Assembly: GCA_022578605.1 (NCBI GenBank)
Contig: MU394154.1
Location: forward strand, 1 to 64,000
Source of the DNA: Camillea tinctor
Lineage: Eukaryota; Ascomycota; Sordariomycetes; Xylariales; Xylariaceae
Direction: 5' to 3'
Length of the DNA: 64,000 bases
Part shown: positions 12,073 through 23,451 of the stretch, one piece after another
How positions within the stretch are numbered: the first letter of the stretch is position 1
Layout: every line of letters starts with the position of its first letter
The notes under the pieces: generated by a model
Told to the model about the DNA's origin: nothing
The model's input: only the letters and a program-made list of their open reading frames with translations
Databases searched by the model: none
Translations under genes and position numbers: made by a program

Positions 12073-13588
12073 CGCAAACTCCAAAGAAGGCTCCCGCCAG
12101 TTGCTAGTACTGAAAGAGAAATCTTGCTCTTGCTTAAATTGTAGCTTGCTCAGACCGGGGAGAAACTTGGGATGTAAAGTTTTTATTACGACCAGATGAA
12201 CCTTTACTCTCTCTGGTTATCTATATATGACATGATCACTGGTAAGTCATCACATGTTCATCTATTATTTACATATGTTACACAGACAGAAACCAATATC
12301 AATCACCATCAACATTATTAGAATAGTCACATGTCCAACTCGGGTTGACTAGGTAGCTATGTCATGTGCAAAACCAAGAGGGTCAAATATCAATATACAT
12401 CCTGACTGTGTAATACATGCGGAGGTTGTTGGACCGGTGTACCCTCTGTTCTCTTCACAGGAAAAACAAAATATAGATACGCGGAGTGGTGTGATATTTC
12501 TGCTATCTTTGTTTCTTTGTTGAAGAGGAACACCGAGTACATCATAAGACATCTCTGATAACAAACAAGTAATGTACCCTTGATCAATATGTATTTTAGA
12601 ACATGCGTTTTGGGGAAACATTAGGTACATATCAAACCCTGACAAGCCCCCTTCTAATATTGTGTTCCATTTGTATTTTTCGTTCAGAGTAATGCTCTAT
12701 TATAAGCAGCTACACATAGGTATCTAATCCCCAAGGGAGGCCGCAGCACCGGCCAGGTTAGTGAACAACGAGGCACCTCGCTGTATGTTTTCTTGGTAAT
12801 TCAAACTTGAGACTTGAGAAAGGATTAAGTTATAGGTGTGATAGTAGAGGAAGCAACAATCTCCCGTAATAGAGTGCCCTGCAGGAAATATAGGTATCTC
12901 AGTATCCTGTTGTGTTACAGAACACCGCGATTACTATTCCATGGACTTGGGTCTCGGCTATTTATAGATGATACAAAGGTTATGGACTCCGTTGGGTTGC
13001 ACAAATGTTGCCTTTATGTACCTGGGTCAAGTACCTACCTAGTAGGTTATACATACATGTGCGATGCAGCGATCCCATGATGTATGCAGCGATCCCAAGA
13101 ATAAAGGTTGGTAATTTTTTACAGCATCCTACGCTAGCACATCTACGACATGTTGGTACGTTCTTTTTGCGGTCGTAGCTGCCTTTTCAATCTTATGATG
13201 TGATCAATAATTATTGATCACAGAACTTGGGGGTTTGAGGACTACCTGGTTAGGGGAATGCTTGCTTGCTTTAGTTGGGATTACCCCTTTCTTAGGAGGG
13301 AGGCGATGTTGGTAATTCTCTGTAGGGACCGGTCAAAATGTAGGAGAGGAAGAAGACGGGAAAAAAAAGGGGGGGGGGAAGCTTTGTCACAGGACATCTA
13401 GAGATAGATTGATGAACGAATCCTAGAATTACTCTGTGTCTACTTGACAATCAGTGCCGACGATGGTTGGGTATCTCGATAACGCCATAAATGAAGTTCT
13501 TGGTGGATGAGCTTCAAAGACACAGAAAACCATACCTATGATCTCTTCGGTGCCGTAGGGAGGTAGGTCAGTAAATACGTAAAATTAG
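12073..13588. other. intergenic with palindrome and short repeats
   Basis: No gene is seen between the disordered-protein gene and dcp1. A 98-codon minus frame at 12349-12645 is unsupported. The region holds a duplicated ATGCAGCGATCCCA unit at about 13063-13098, a perfect 22-bp palindrome at 13200-13221, and an A-run/G-run tract near 13362-13379. Confidence 0.65.
13200..13221. repeat. perfect 22-bp palindrome
   Basis: Two 11-bp half-sites GTGATCAATAA face each other with no spacer. It lies about 370 bp beyond the dcp1 stop codon. It could extrude as a cruciform or bind a dimeric protein; neither is shown by the sequence. Confidence 0.9.
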
Positions 13589-14464
13589 TTACGTTCCCCC
13601 ATTTCCATTGTGTGCTCTGAAGAGATCGCTGAGGCTGACTTTGCGACTCATGGCCTGAGCGGCTGGACCAACCTCAGCAGACTGGTCGGGTGTAGCGTCA
13701 GAGTAACCGGCAGCAGCTCTCTGTTCCCGCGCTTCGCGCACCTTGGTCCACATCTCATAGATTAAGGCCGCGTTCATCTGGCGATCACTCTGATCTTCAG
13801 CAAAGGTCCACAACCCCAGAACGGTGGGAAGGACAACTTCCCCGTTTTCCATGGGCACCTCCTTAGCCTGATCGCCCAGGTTGAAGATGAGCAAGTCAGT
13901 AGCTAGCTCAAAGTCGCTCACAGCATTGAGATCGAGGACATAATTCTGGAGGCCCTTGCGGTTGAGTATAAACAGACACCCATGGTCTGTCCCTTCACCC
14001 TCCGCGCCAGAATTCTGTGAGCAAATAAACATGGGACCCTCGATGTTGGACTTCTTCCATTCGGTAGGGGGCTGAAAGGTGTAGACAACAGCGTTTGCGG
14101 CGATGGACAGGACGTTGGAGATGCTGGGAACATAGCGTTGGAGCACGCCGAGGTTCAGCTCGGTGTTGGATCGTGCTGCGAGTGCGGCAGGGGGCCTGGA
14201 GGGATGTGAAGCCATGTAGTGGGCTGTGTCGGACTCGTTGTCGGAGTTGACGAGAAACTGGTGTTCTTGGGCTTGGATTTGCTGTGATCTGTTTCGTAAA
14301 TGACCGTGACCGTGACTGTAGCTGTGGCCCTGACCATGGTTGTGCTGTTGCTGGCTGTTGGGTCCGGACTGTGGTGAATGGGAGTGGGAATGAGGGTGTG
14401 AAAGGGAGGGTTGGTTCTGGTGGCCACCTCGGGTTTGTTGTCGGCGGGGTGTTGATCGAGACAT
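13589..14464 (-). CDS. dcp1: mRNA-decapping complex subunit Dcp1 (EVH1 fold)
   Basis: Dcp1 activates Dcp2, which removes the 5' cap and commits mRNA to 5'-3' decay in the cytoplasm and P-bodies. It is a single exon of 291 aa; the start is the ATG at 14464 (MSRSTPRR), since the frame above it has only a GTG. Residues ~1-90 are a Gln/His/Ser-rich disordered extension. The Dcp1 domain follows: LGVLQRYVPSISNVLSIAANA, VVYTF, W-KSNIEGPMF, then LFILNRKGLQNYVLDL and LGLWTFAEDQSDR. The C-terminus is short. The N-terminal extension is longer than in yeast Dcp1, as is common in filamentous fungi. Confidence 0.95.
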   Translation of the reverse strand: MSRSTPRRQQTRGGHQNQPSLSHPHSHSHSPQSGPNSQQQHNHGQGHSYSHGHGHLRNRSQQIQAQEHQFLVNSDNESDTAHYMASHPSRPPAALAARSNTELNLGVLQRYVPSISNVLSIAANAVVYTFQPPTEWKKSNIEGPMFICSQNSGAEGEGTDHGCLFILNRKGLQNYVLDLNAVSDFELATDLLIFNLGDQAKEVPMENGEVVLPTVLGLWTFAEDQSDRQMNAALIYEMWTKVREAREQRAAAGYSDATPDQSAEVGPAAQAMSRKVSLSDLFRAHNGNGGT

Positions 14465-15429
14465 TGTGTTCACTTCAAGCTGCGGTGATGTCTGATTGAT
14501 TCAAAGGAAATTGAATTAAAATGAAGTATGTGACTTGGTTGTTTGTTTGTTTGTGTATGCTTATTTGTCTTGTGGATGGTTGAAGAGCGTCACAAGGTAG
14601 AGTTGGGGAAGATTTGTGTCGGCATGGGAGGAAGGAGATGGATGGATGGATGGTTAGCGATAGTGGTTTTACTGGTTTACCTGAACCTAACAGTGCCTAA
14701 TCAGTATTATCGTAGGACCTAAAAGACTCTATATGTCTTATCGTATAGCGCTGGTAACTACCTAGTACTGGTAACTAACTAACTACTTAGTAAGTACGGC
14801 GATAAGGAATTCTGTTATCTTATCCGTGAACAGCTTAAACCTAATGAATGGGACATCATAGATGAACAAGGATATCCCACTTCAAAGCCCTGGAGTGGAT
14901 CCAAAGCTTAAAGTTGGTCCTGCTTACCTAGATTAGATTTCCTCAACATCGTCATCTATTCACACAACAGTTCTTACTTCTCCCCCTTTAATTTAATTTA
15001 TTATTTAGAATTTAAGCATTAAGACACTTCACCTCAGCTCTGCTCACCTCACTTCACTTAACTTCGCCTAAATAGCATCTTGCATCTCCCATCTCCTTTG
15101 TCTTCTCTCTTTCCATAACCGCTCTTAAAACCGTTGTTGTCCACACCAACACAACACAGCCCCACGATAACGTCAGAACGCCCGAGTTCACCATGCCTAG
15201 CATCATTAGGCGCTGTGTATTCGATAACGATCTAACATAGCCCTGCCTCCCCTCCCACAATTACCCAATACGTCGTGCCGTTATATACCATAAGAGTATC
15301 TTGATGCCGTGATCGCCTTGTCGAAATCACCTTCACCTCTTCCCAACTTGAACAACATCCACCCGCCTACCTCACCTATATCAACCTCCTCTAGAATCAC
15401 CCTCCCCCCCTTTGCATGCGAACTTCAAC
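14465..15429. other. divergent promoter region of dcp1 and the 5-phosphatase gene
   Basis: About 965 bp lies between two divergently transcribed genes. GATGGATGG-type repeats occur near 14640 and pyrimidine-rich stretches precede the plus-strand start. Just before the 5-phosphatase ATG is an upstream ATG at 15416 that opens a 14-codon frame overlapping the main start. No other gene is visible. Confidence 0.6.
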
Positions 15430-15460
15430 ATGTCCACATCCAACCGCGATCCCTCTATAG
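15416..15460 (+). promoter_or_regulatory. overlapping upstream ORF
   Basis: An ATG at 15416 opens a 14-codon frame that ends with TAG at 15458-15460, overlapping the main ATG at 15430 in another frame. The -3 base is T, a weak context, while the main start has A at -3, so leaky scanning would allow both. Whether the mRNA includes 15416 is unknown. Confidence 0.4.
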
Positions 15461-18400
15461 ACACGACGTCCGAACCGGTCGATCTAGCTACCGCTACCCA
15501 CTATTCCCTCTCTCGAGCAGTCGGTGCCAGGAAGTCTGAATATGTTAGACCCCATCGTATACGCATCAAGGTGGGCACCTGGAACGTGGCCAACTGTCCC
15601 GGCACAGACAAAGACCTGGCGAATTGGTTTGTCGATGGTGACAAATTCGAGTCCGATTCCGATGCCAGAATTGCAAATATAAGCCTTTCTGAAAGTGAAA
15701 CCATTGGTGATGAAAGCTCAAGTCGCAAGTCGGGCTCAAAGGCAGCTAGTAACTCGAGTACACTCGGTGGAGATGAACAAGAGTCGCAAGAAGCAAGAGA
15801 GGTGGCAGAAGAGGAGCCTGCGGTCAAGCTGATGGGAGGCGACAAGATTGGGCTCTATGTCCTCGGACTCCAAGAGATGGTCGATTTAAACCTGGTCCGC
15901 CAATCATTCTTTTCCGATCCCAGCACTATCGCGAAGTGGCAGGATGCTCTCGAAGCTGCCCTGCCCAAGGGGTATACCCTTGTTGCTTGTCAGCAGCTTG
16001 TTGGTCTCCTCCTGCTCATATATGCGTCCCCTGAAGTAGCGCCAACAATATCCAATGAGTCAACTACCTCGGTGGGCACAGGTATCTTGGGCTACATGGG
16101 CAACAAAGGAGCTATAACCTCTCGTCTAATTCTGGGCGAAACTACGCGGCTTGTTTTTATCAATTGTCATCTCGCCTCGGGTCACGATCAAGCTAGTCTC
16201 GATCGGCGATGCTGGGATTATAATAAGATCGTCTCTCAAACCAAATTTGCGCCTGTTACTAGTTTCGGGGTGGAGGAGAACGACGAGGAAAAGCTAGGAG
16301 AGGAGGATTTCGCTTTCTTTTTTGGTGATCTCAATTTTCGTCTTGATGGTCTTCCGGGGGAAGATATCCGGCGTCTCTTAATGCTCCATGCGCGCGGCGA
16401 GTATGATATTTCTCAGACAGATACCCACAATCGAGTTGGCGATGATGGTGTAATTGTTCTACATAATAATGACGACGGCGATGGCTCGGAGGGCACGCGG
16501 ACCCCCGAAATGATATCAAGAGAAGCATCTTTTGATAAGCATGATAATGACGATGAAAATGATGATGACGACGACGACGACGACGACATCACACTCCCAG
16601 ACCCCGATGATTTCATGCCCGATCCACATGATGACCCAGCTTCTCTCCAAGCAACTCTCGATTCGCTATTGCCTCACGATCAGCTACGACGACTAATTAA
16701 ACAGCGCAAGGCGTTCCACGAAGGTTGGGAAGAAGGACCAATTTCCTTTCTGCCAACGTACAAGTACGATGTTGGCACAGTAGGTCTCTTTGATTCTTCT
16801 GAGAAGAAACGGGCGCCAAGTTGGTGTGATCGGATTTTGTATCGTACACGCACGAACCTCGAATCATACGAGAGAAAGTGTAAAGATGAGATCGAATCGA
16901 AAAGAAAGGATGAGGATATGAAGAGTATGGGCATTGAACAGGAGGCCGAGGACGAAAACGTCTTATTTGATTATGATCCTGGCACGGATTCGAGTGCGGA
17001 AAATCTGGCACCGAGTGAACCAGCCTATGAATATGACGAGTACGACGACACAGTAGATCAACAAGACCATGAAGTTGTGACAAAAGATGGCTTTACGGAT
17101 CGAATAGAGCTCGATTCATACACGAGCCACCAGCACACCATGTCTTCGGACCACAAACCTGTGGTGGCTATATTTACGTTGACTTATGACGCTGTCATCC
17201 CAGAGCTTAAGGCCAAAGTTCACGGCGAAGTAGCCAGAGAGCTCGACAGAGCAGAAAACGAAGGGCGACCTTGCATTACCATCGTTGTTGACGGCCGAGA
17301 AACGGCGAGCACACACAATTTACTTACCACAGAAGGAGGTGAGGTAGTCGATTTCGGCGACGTTGGTTTTCTGCAGAAAAAGACCCGATCTCTGACCATC
17401 GCGAATACTGGTCGCGTATCGGCCGAAGTCAGCTTTGTAGAGAAACCTAATATCCCCAATAGCCAAGGTCAAAGGCATGAATGGCTAGCGTTCAAATTCA
17501 TTCGCCCCTCTGGCGACAATGATGACGATAAGCAAGACCCGCTTGGCGATGAAATCACATTAGAACCTGGAGAGACGGTGACTGCTATTATCCAGATTGA
17601 AGTCCACAATCTTACACAAGTGCAAAGGTTGAATGCTGAAACAACACAGTTGGAGGATGTCCTCGTTTTGCGGGTGGCCGATGGTAGAGATCACTTTGTG
17701 CCTATTCGCGCCGACTGGCGACCTTCCTGCTTCGGACGTTCCTTGGAGGAGTTGATACGTCTGCCACGCGGCGGTATCAGAGCTCTTGTCAAGGAACGTC
17801 AGATGGGTGGCCCAATACCGGACAGCCTAGACGTGCATAGATCATCGCCGATGGAACTCCTCAAGATTACAGAAGCGATCGAATCATTAGCAGAGCGCGT
17901 AATTGCTGACGAGAACATGCTGGAGGACTGCAAAGTCCCACGCGACAATCCCGGTTGGCCTTTCGATCCGCTCTCGTTGAAGACGAATGCAGAAAAAGAC
18001 TACGACGAACTCCGATATGCCATCATTGAGGCCCTAGAGGAGGATAGCCCACTCCTTGACACCCTCAAGGCTGATGTGCCCGCATTAAAACGCCTCGAGG
18101 TCCTGAGCGACGTCCTGCTCATGTTCCTCCGCAGTATGACCGACGGGATCATCACGGCACCGCTGTGGAGCCAAATTGAGCAAGCCCTCCCAAACGTGCT
18201 GAACGCAAAGACCCCGGCCGAATTCGAGGAAATCAAGACCATCGTCCTCGACATTCTGTCAACCTCGCCGCACCACAATATTTCGTTTGTCTTCCTCTCA
18301 TCAATGCTAACTCGTGTAGCCAATGAGCTACTACCGCTCAGCAAGCCGGAGCTCGACGCACTGTTCGCGCGTAGTGGCAGACCCGGGGCAGCGGCATCAT

Positions 18401-18627
18401 TAGGACGGAGCCTTAGTTTCCGCAGGGGTGGCACTGCTGCTCCCCCTGTGATTAATACAGCTGCGGTTCAGAAGCGTGCTACGTGGGAGAGGAAGGCTGC
18501 AGAGGTAATAGGTGGGGCTATGTGCCGGACAGGCGGGAGCGAGAATAATAGTGCGAAAGAGAAGAAAATGTCAGAGGATAGGATAAGGGCGGTTGTCGAG
18601 GTGTTCTTGCGTCGGGGTGGCGCGTGA
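15430..18627 (+). CDS. inositol polyphosphate 5-phosphatase, OCRL/INPP5B-like
   Basis: Removes the 5-phosphate from phosphoinositides such as PI(4,5)P2 at membranes. It is a single exon of 1065 aa; the ATG at 15430 has A at -3. The catalytic domain runs from ~residue 45 to 585: GTWNVANC (49-56), LGLQEMVDL (~145), GYMGNKGA (~221), NCHLASG, FFGDLNFR (~297), PTYKYD (~442), PSWCDRILY (~463) and SSDHKPV (~572). Two acidic insertions interrupt it, a poly-Asp run near 370-387 and a ~100-residue insert between WCDRI and SDHKP. An ASH-like immunoglobulin fold (~600-760) and a RhoGAP-like helical domain (~790-1000) follow, as in OCRL. No clear arginine finger is visible, so GAP activity is doubtful. 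Tail-to-tail with the cellobiohydrolase gene. Confidence 0.93.
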   Translation: MSTSNRDPSIDTTSEPVDLATATHYSLSRAVGARKSEYVRPHRIRIKVGTWNVANCPGTDKDLANWFVDGDKFESDSDARIANISLSESETIGDESSSRKSGSKAASNSSTLGGDEQESQEAREVAEEEPAVKLMGGDKIGLYVLGLQEMVDLNLVRQSFFSDPSTIAKWQDALEAALPKGYTLVACQQLVGLLLLIYASPEVAPTISNESTTSVGTGILGYMGNKGAITSRLILGETTRLVFINCHLASGHDQASLDRRCWDYNKIVSQTKFAPVTSFGVEENDEEKLGEEDFAFFFGDLNFRLDGLPGEDIRRLLMLHARGEYDISQTDTHNRVGDDGVIVLHNNDDGDGSEGTRTPEMISREASFDKHDNDDENDDDDDDDDDITLPDPDDFMPDPHDDPASLQATLDSLLPHDQLRRLIKQRKAFHEGWEEGPISFLPTYKYDVGTVGLFDSSEKKRAPSWCDRILYRTRTNLESYERKCKDEIESKRKDEDMKSMGIEQEAEDENVLFDYDPGTDSSAENLAPSEPAYEYDEYDDTVDQQDHEVVTKDGFTDRIELDSYTSHQHTMSSDHKPVVAIFTLTYDAVIPELKAKVHGEVARELDRAENEGRPCITIVVDGRETASTHNLLTTEGGEVVDFGDVGFLQKKTRSLTIANTGRVSAEVSFVEKPNIPNSQGQRHEWLAFKFIRPSGDNDDDKQDPLGDEITLEPGETVTAIIQIEVHNLTQVQRLNAETTQLEDVLVLRVADGRDHFVPIRADWRPSCFGRSLEELIRLPRGGIRALVKERQMGGPIPDSLDVHRSSPMELLKITEAIESLAERVIADENMLEDCKVPRDNPGWPFDPLSLKTNAEKDYDELRYAIIEALEEDSPLLDTLKADVPALKRLEVLSDVLLMFLRSMTDGIITAPLWSQIEQALPNVLNAKTPAEFEEIKTIVLDILSTSPHHNISFVFLSSMLTRVANELLPLSKPELDALFARSGRPGAAASLGRSLSFRRGGTAAPPVINTAAVQKRATWERKAAEVIGGAMCRTGGSENNSAKEKKMSEDRIRAVVEVFLRRGGA

Positions 18628-19312
18628 TGTACCTCTGTACAGAAAGACGACAACATATTATAGCTGCGAAAAGAGACAAAGACTTGTATATGGACTGCGC
18701 TACTTGGTCTAACTGTCTAAAATGTAGAATCGTATTATGTGAATATAGTGTCGTGTAGTCTAGTTCAAGGAGTGCTTGCTGTGGTATGTATGCTCTAGAA
18801 ATCGAATAAGAGAACCACAGGAAAACGTGTTGTTGTGTTTATTGGCATGCTTATTTAAGCGTTGGAGAGTATTGCTACCTACAAAGAGCTATGCAAAAGA
18901 CTCTTTAATGATATACCACAACTCTTATTTTTTTAAGATGTCAACTACAATGCTATAGTAACGGGAGACAACGTTCATGCCAATGAAAATCTCGATGGTA
19001 CTCCAGAAAAGCCACCGCGGTCAGACATGATCATAAGCAGAGAAGTTTCTCTACAAGATATCAGTAGAGCATAGGGCAAGATCAGATGCAAAACCATCGA
19101 CATATACATATAAACTCCTAGACAAGACGACTACTCTTATGTAGAGATGCAACAGTCTACGAATAAATAGTGACATGCTTGAAATATATACAGTAGAACG
19201 TAAATCAATGAAGGGGGTTCGTCCATTTTTCATACCACTAACCTAGTGCCTTTTTTCTTCCTATGCCAAAGTCTCATTCTAACCTCCCGAACTGACTTAA
19301 CTAAGCTTGTTC
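18628..19312. other. intergenic between convergent genes
   Basis: This region holds the two 3' ends of the 5-phosphatase and cellobiohydrolase genes. Only short frames are present and no gene is seen. Confidence 0.7.
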
Positions 19313-20922
19313 TTACGAGAAAGCGGGGTTGGCATTCTTGAAAAGCTGCTCGAAGTACGCTTCGAACCATTGGCCGGCTTCAGGCGATGGCTGAAGTGCA
19401 TCAGACTGACCACAGTGGAAGTCATACCGAGCAGCTGTACTGTTGCTGGTGCCGTCACACTCGCCACCAGGCTTAACCCAGACAAACGCATCTAGAAGGT
19501 CGTTGTCTGTCTCAGCGCTAGGCCTGATACCAAAGCCAGTACCGATAGCATTGCACCAGTCACCCCAGGCCTGCTGGCCGGTAGGTTGCTTGCCATTACG
19601 GCTAGTGTCGGTGATGAAGTGAGCATCCCAACCGCTGGAAGTCAAGAGAGGGCCGAGGGCCTTGACGTAGCTAGACTCGTCGCAGACCGAATTACCCTGG
19701 GTATATGACGGACAAGTAGCGATCTCCCAAGCATTGTAGTTGGCGACATTGGTGGCAAGACCGCGCAATGCGGCAGGGGAGCTGGCGTTCTTATACACCG
19801 AGGTGAATAAGTCAGCGGCAGGGCTGAGGTTAGCAGGCCAGCCGAGCCACCCTGCGTGTCCCGCATCAAGGTACATGGCAACGTTGGGGAGGTTCAAGTT
19901 GGTGATGGCATAATTCGTGCATTCCAAGTAGGCGTCGTGGGCATTGGCACATTTTTGGACGTTCAGGTTTGTGACCAGGTTGGCCAAGGAGTCAGGTTCG
20001 ACCACAAGAAGGATGCGGACATCCGAATAGGCTTTGACCTGCTCAACGATGGCATCGATGTACGCCTTGTACTTGGCAACACCGCCATCCGCAATGGCGT
20101 ATTCACCGTTCGACGCCGCGGCGGCGCAGTCGCGATCGGGCAGATCGTAGACAACAAAAATACCCGCATTGGGAGGGCTGGCACCCGCCTTGTTGGCAGC
20201 ACGGATATCTGCTAGAGTCGTGGCCATTAGGTCGACCTTATCCCGAGTGTCGAGCCACATGAAACTAGGGACTTTGGCAACATCGGCGGCTTTAGCACCC
20301 AGGGTAGGGACGGCGTACGCGGAAACCTCAGAGGCGTAGTATGAGTTGGTCCACATCGCCACGCCTGAGAATGGATTCCCGGAATACTCCACTGTACCGC
20401 TGGCAGCCGGAGCGGTGGTGGTGGCCGCGATTTTGGTTGTCACAACACTAGACGTGGTCTATAAGGGCACAGTTAGCATACAGGTGTTCAACAGAAAGCG
20501 AATAGATAGGGGTAATTGGGGGACAAGTACTGACAGTTGCAGGAGCTGTGGTGGCCTTCGAGGTTGTCGCCGAAGTTGCAGTAGCAGCGGTAGTTGTTCC
20601 AGCTGCCCCTGAGAGACATTGACTGTTTGGCTCTGATTTAGATGACAGTTTTGGAAAGAGGCGTATGACTGCACTTACCTGTAATATTCATTTGTCTTGA
20701 CGCATGAGCTCCCACTTGGACAGCAAGTTGCTCCCGTCCAGCCGGTGCCACCACACTGGCCCCTATTTCTGTTATGAGCTTACATCTAACATATGTAAAT
20801 ATCAGGTCGGAATCATACCATAGTTCCGCGCAAGCAGCTTCTCGCCCTTCGATTGTGCCATCAAAGGGAACGGCCAGAGCCAGAGAGCTCATGGCCGCAA
20901 AAAGCAGGGCTTTCGTAGACAT
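19313..20922 (-). CDS. cel6A: cellobiohydrolase, GH6 with N-terminal CBM1
   Basis: A secreted exo-cellulase that releases cellobiose from the non-reducing ends of cellulose. Model: exons 20922-20819, 20762-20679, 20622-20535 and 20458-19313, giving 473 aa. A signal peptide (MSTKALLFAAMSSLALA) is followed by a CBM1 at ~31-68 with ELWGQCGGTGWTG and Cys pairs, a Thr/Ala/Ser-rich linker to ~114, then the GH6 barrel. Catalytic residues visible are Asp202 in YDLPDRDCAA and Asp248 in VVEPDSLANL, spaced 46 residues apart exactly as in Trichoderma Cel6A (D175/D221). WVKPGGECDGT lies near the C-terminus. The acceptor of intron 1 must be the TAG at 20765-20763; the nearer CAG would create a stop codon. 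Three introns fall in the binding module and linker, none in the catalytic module. Confidence 0.96.
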
Positions 20923-23451
20923 GTTGTAGAATAGGCTACTCGTCTAATCAGAAACCTTGTGAATAGAACGGTTTTCTGAAGCTTGATTTGAGATATTGAT
21001 TCTTCTGCCTATGTTGGCCAAGCTGCCCTTTTATCTTCGATCAAGAAACTTCTGGATTTCGTCTTGGCGGAAAGACGGGAGAATAGCTCCTAGAGCGCTA
21101 TCGCATATGTCGAGGGAAATGGCTCCACGAAGCCACGAGACCACGAGACCATGATGAACACCATTCATTTTCAGCAGACACGGACACAATCTGGTGATAG
21201 ACATCCAACTAATCAACATAGCACATTCGGGAAGGCGGTTCACGGACCCGACGATGAGCGAACTCTCAACCCGTTTTTGAAGAAGGGCCTTCTTGCGTGC
21301 GACTATTATAGACCGCATGGCGTTTTCCAGTGACGAGGAGCAAGCTGCTAACCTAGGTGGCAAGCGCCTTGACGATGTACGGATCGCATCAAAAAAATCC
21401 GCCAACCAAGGGACGCAAGGGCGATCGCTTGAGCCTCTTAGACCAAGGAAATGGAACGAGATCTAGCCTTCTTGGGTGCCAATTTCGGAAGTATTCACCT
21501 GGACCCCGGAATAGGGAACTCCTAGTGAGGGGAATTTGGAGATCCCATGCTGTAGACGGTGGTAGTATTGTGGGTGGGGAGGGGGCTTTTGAGTAGGTAT
21601 GTCTTCATGCCTTGATTTTGGGGGTTGGAATTCTGATATCTGACCTAATGTAGTAGGCCGTGGGGTGAGACAGTTTCTCTCCTTCCGCTGCAGAAGGTAT
21701 TTGTTGAAGGAGGTTGAAAAACTTCATAAATGAAACAGCTTGAACTTTGATGAGACTCCTGTGCTCGTCAAGGATCATATGCTAGGCTAACTTCGCATCT
21801 TCGCAACGAAGTCCGAGCCGCCAACTAAGATAACTGAATGGGTTTAAAAGGTCTATAGTTTGGTATGTAGGTAAATATTTCTGATTCAAAGGTCAACGTC
21901 ATGAAGCAGGGGAGAATATTAGAAGAATAGTATAATAGGTACATATTGTTCTCTAAGTTACCTTCGTAAACTGTGGTGAATAACACTTCTAAGATGTCCT
22001 ACTCAGCATTCATTTAGTCAAGCGTGTTAGGCTAAATTTGCATACTTCTATATTTTCTTTCGTTTTGTAGTGTTGTCTAGAGTCCCGATCTCGTCCACGA
22101 CATGACACTGAGAGGACACGGAGAAACAGAATCTATCCGAGAACTTGGATGTATAACCATGTAAGCCGGGAGACGTTGGCTTTATGTTATATTCAATACA
22201 TTCTTTACGTTCCTTCCCAAATTATTTCTAACCAGAACAGGATTATGTTTAAACGTTCTAAATTAATGGTATTCCTCAGCCCTCATACAGCTGAAGGTTA
22301 GTTACCTAGGTAGTCTTCCTTATCTTTGGTTCACTATGTACTTGATAAATCGGGTTGCTCTGTTGACTATGTCGGTAGTGATGTAATTATAAGACTTCTG
22401 ACCTGATCAACATGGGATATATTGTTAATGAGAATATAATAGGCAGGCTGGTGGTGAGAAATAAATGAGTTTTAAGCATGAAAGGGGATCCTTTTGATAT
22501 GTAACCCACCAACTAGAGAAAAAAAAAAAAAGACGAGGCCTCTGAAGGCACATGTAATGTATGTACCTGTGTAGCCTGGCGCTAATGCGACTATCCGCAT
22601 CTCTGTTTGTTTGATGAACTTAAGTTTAGCTTGGCGGGTACTTTAACTGTAAAGCTTAATGTTCCCCCGCTTTTAACGTGCGCTAGGTGGTCGCCTGCAC
22701 TCATCATTTCTCCATGTACTTATGACCTGACCCGACCCGACTGCTTCTAAGTTTCTTGATTTCCAGCAATTGCTGCTGAATAATAATTTTCATAACTTTA
22801 AACATGTAGTTTCCCAGGTATATCAATAGTGTAAAAGCGAAAGAAATGACACGTAGTCGGCCTCTTTCTTTCAGACATTTACCTAGATAAAAAAGGTTGA
22901 GCCGAAAACTCATTGCCATTCTTTGAGTTTTAGGTAAGCCTATGAAGTTACCTGGGCAGAGCTAGAGCGCTGGTTTTAAACAACTTTTAGCGCTACGGCC
23001 TCCTTATTTTACCAGCTTCTGGTGCTACTACCAGTTACATTTAATGAGGTCGTTTCCTTAGTCACCAGCTACCTACCTAGATAGTGCTAGAGACCCGACT
23101 GCCTGGGATGATAAACAACACTAGGATGCTAACCAACATCGGGCTAGTGTATCACGTAGGTTAGGTTAGATAAGATAGTACCTATGTAGGTGTTCTGTAG
23201 CACCTGCAATCACTGCTGACAACTTGGATCTCTCCTGATGCCGTAGTGGTACATCGAAAAGTCCCCTATAAACCTAACTATAAACCTATAAACCTAGTTA
23301 TACCTTAGGTACCTAAAGGTAAAAGCTATCGTTATCGTCTACCTTGGCCTTCGCCTCTTCCACCGCAACACCTACATACCGCAACGCAACACCCACCGCC
23401 ACGCCCAACCCTTCCTCCTCACCCCCCTTCTCAGCTCTCGAGGTCGGCAAG
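20923..23451. other. intergenic between divergent cel6A and apm4
   Basis: No gene is seen in 2.5 kb. A 124-codon minus frame at 21031-21405 starts with TTG, sits in the cel6A promoter and matches nothing. The last ~110 bp before apm4 is open in frame with it, but has no ATG upstream of 23452 and is pyrimidine/Thr-Pro-rich leader sequence. Confidence 0.6.
21029..22035 (-). promoter_or_regulatory. putative cel6A promoter with XlnR/Xyr1- and CreA-like motifs
   Basis: Upstream of the minus-strand cel6A start are a TATA-like GATAAAAG about 110 bp away (21029-21036), GGCTAR motifs at 21463-21468, 21785-21790 and 22030-22035, and GTGGGG motifs at 21574-21579 and 21660-21665. GGCTAR is the established XlnR consensus and SYGGRG that of CreA. 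The matches are seen directly; function is inferred, and both are short enough to arise by chance. Confidence 0.4.

Noticed and set aside
21031..21405. 124-codon minus frame upstream of cel6A
   Set aside because: It starts with TTG, overlaps the cel6A TATA/promoter region and matches no family.
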